Part shown: one piece after another, positions 62,990-64,000 of the stretch
Layout of the letters: each line of letters starts with the position of its first letter
Numbering within the stretch: position 1 is the first letter of the stretch
Source of the DNA: Echinometra lucunter
Taxonomy: Eukaryota > Echinodermata > Echinoidea > Camarodonta > Echinometridae
DNA: 64,000 bases
Direction of reading: 5' to 3'
Assembly: GCA_029962745.1 (NCBI GenBank)
Contig: CM057153.1
Location: 8,748,962-8,812,961, forward strand
Translations under genes and position numbers: made by a program
Notes under the pieces: generated by a model
The model's input: the letters and a program-made list of their open reading frames with translations, nothing else
Told to the model about the DNA's origin: nothing
Database searches by the model: none

Positions 62990-63352
62990 TTCAGATATCA
63001 AGCAGCAAACCCCTGCGGAAACCCCTGTGGGGTTTTTGTTTTTAACAGCACAACTTATTTAAGGTAAAGATACCTATAATCGGATGGGCATTAATGCGTC
63101 AATAATACTTTAGGCTCAAATGAAGGAGTTTTACCAAAAGTTGCTCAAACCTGTAACGTCATATTTTGCGCTAACTTTTTACTGAGAATTTGAATGGTCC
63201 CCATCTTTTTGCCGCCAGAAGATAAAAAAAATGCTTTCTGCCTTGACACTTCTTTTTTTTTTTGGCCCCCCTCATATCCCATTCATTTTTTACGCAAAAG
63301 AACACAGGGGTTTACCACTGGGGTTTGTCGCTTCATATGTGAACAAGCCGTA
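62990..63352. mobile_element. About 360-bp TIR element of the TTCACATATG group
   Basis: The left end aggctcattcagatatcaag then cagcaaacccctgcgg is mirrored by ccactggggtttgtcgcttc then atatgtgaacaagcc. It shares gtcatattttgcgctaactt (inverse of gttagcgcaaaatatgac) with 54348-54640, in opposite orientation. No coding. Confidence 0.75.
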
Positions 63353-63378
63353 AAAGGAGGGAATTGGAGGGATTCCAA

Positions 63379-63919
63379 CCCGGGGGGGGGGGGGGGGGGG
63401 GGCACTCAACCCCAAAAGTGGTAGGTATGTGCCGCGGGCGAGACAAAAAATGGGGTCTTTGGAACGGGCTTATTGGGGAAAGGACAGCCTTCGGAACGGG
63501 CTTCGGAACGGGCTTCGGAACTACAAAGTTTGTGAAAACGGGGGTCTTTGTAACGGTTCGCCTGCGTGTGAGTGCGTATGTATCCCCATGGAACGGGCAT
63601 ACATGTATGCAGCTAGCCTGGCGGCACGGGTGCCGGGTGCGCTCATGCAGAGGCGATGGTCGGACAGCGCTAGCTGGCGTGCGGCATGGTGCGGGCCGCT
63701 TTTCACAGAAAATGAAGCTCATTGTAACGAAAAACACGTGGAGCTTTGGAATGGATTTCTTTCTTCTTTTTTCTCAATAAGAAGAAATGCTATGCTTTGG
63801 AACAGTTTTCTTTGTTCTTTTTCTCAATAAGAAGAAAATGCTATGCTTTGGAACGGAAATTTGAGTGTAAAAACGGGGGTGTTCTCCGCGGCACATACCC
63901 ACTATGCATTATATACTGA

Positions 63920-63956
<37 letters not shown>

Positions 63957-63957
63957 T
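63379..63957. mobile_element. About 580-bp TIR element capped by poly-G and poly-C
   Basis: The left end is accc, about 21 G's and cactcaaccccaaaagtggt, then aggtatgtgccgcgg. The right end is the inverse: ccgcggcacatacccacta, then gagtgc, 33 C's and gtgg. The GC-rich interior repeats ggaacggg(c) at least five times and holds a 46-bp tandem unit ending aagaaatgctatgctttgga (about 63730-63860). The overlapping frames on both strands are repeat by-products. Confidence 0.82.
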
Positions 63958-64000
63958 GGTTCTATCATCTTCTTTCTTATTCCTTCAATACCTCCTCTCC

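Noticed and set aside
63333..63830. Frames of 133-138 codons on both strands
   Set aside because: They overlap within a TIR element with internal repeats and both strands are open, so they are composition artefacts.

Overview
The window is eukaryotic nuclear DNA: AT-rich, packed with short repeats, and without any long open reading frame. The over-used TACATGTA palindrome, tRNA-derived SINEs, a Penelope-like element and many short terminal-inverted-repeat (TIR) elements suggest a marine invertebrate. An echinoderm such as a sea urchin is my best guess, made from general knowledge and not from a search.

I recognise one gene, on the minus strand: the voltage-gated calcium channel beta subunit (CACNB, CaV-beta). 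Two exons are clear from peptide homology and splice sites. One is 39702-39797 (32 codons, the basic/serine-rich N-terminal exon ending ...NSLLRQ). The other is 857-976 (40 codons, GSEDSNY...QLEKAR, just before the SH3 core). Both are phase 0 on each side and join directly, with an intron of about 38.7 kb between them. A likely alternative first exon (27 codons) lies inside that intron at 22911-22991, and a weaker first-exon candidate (8 codons) at 41369-41392. The SH3 and guanylate-kinase-like exons would lie to the left of the window.

Everything else looks intronic, 5'-flanking or repetitive. From left to right: a 268-bp TIR element with a 6-bp target duplication (2348-2615); an AGAACC/GGTTCT-rich element (3064-3292); a (CCG)n and GA/CT region (9.1-9.8 kb); a TIR element at 14953-15327; a decayed Penelope-like retroelement with GIY-YIG coding and a hammerhead-like motif (15806-16762); a long fold-back (17970-18200); further TIR elements at 21.8, 25.7, 30.0 and 30.8 kb; a SINE split by a nested TIR element (32.4-33.3 kb); a 290-bp tandem duplication (34.05-34.63 kb); a LINE reverse-transcriptase tail with a TIR element beside it (38.1-38.5 kb); and a TIR element at 42.5 kb.

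At 45474-54607 two nearly identical 4.3-kb copies sit exactly on either side of a 500-N gap. This is the signature of two contig ends that overlap but were not merged, probably because of allelic divergence. Coordinates across this region are therefore inflated by roughly 4.8 kb. The right end (57-64 kb) holds more TIR elements, a full tRNA-type SINE and a second element capped by poly-G/poly-C tracts.

The most unusual signals are TIR elements whose ends are long G/C homopolymers, a group of elements sharing GG-x-x-GGTATTC termini, six (C)n(A)n junctions all on the same strand, and the alternative CACNB promoter/first exon with a 62-bp minisatellite just upstream.
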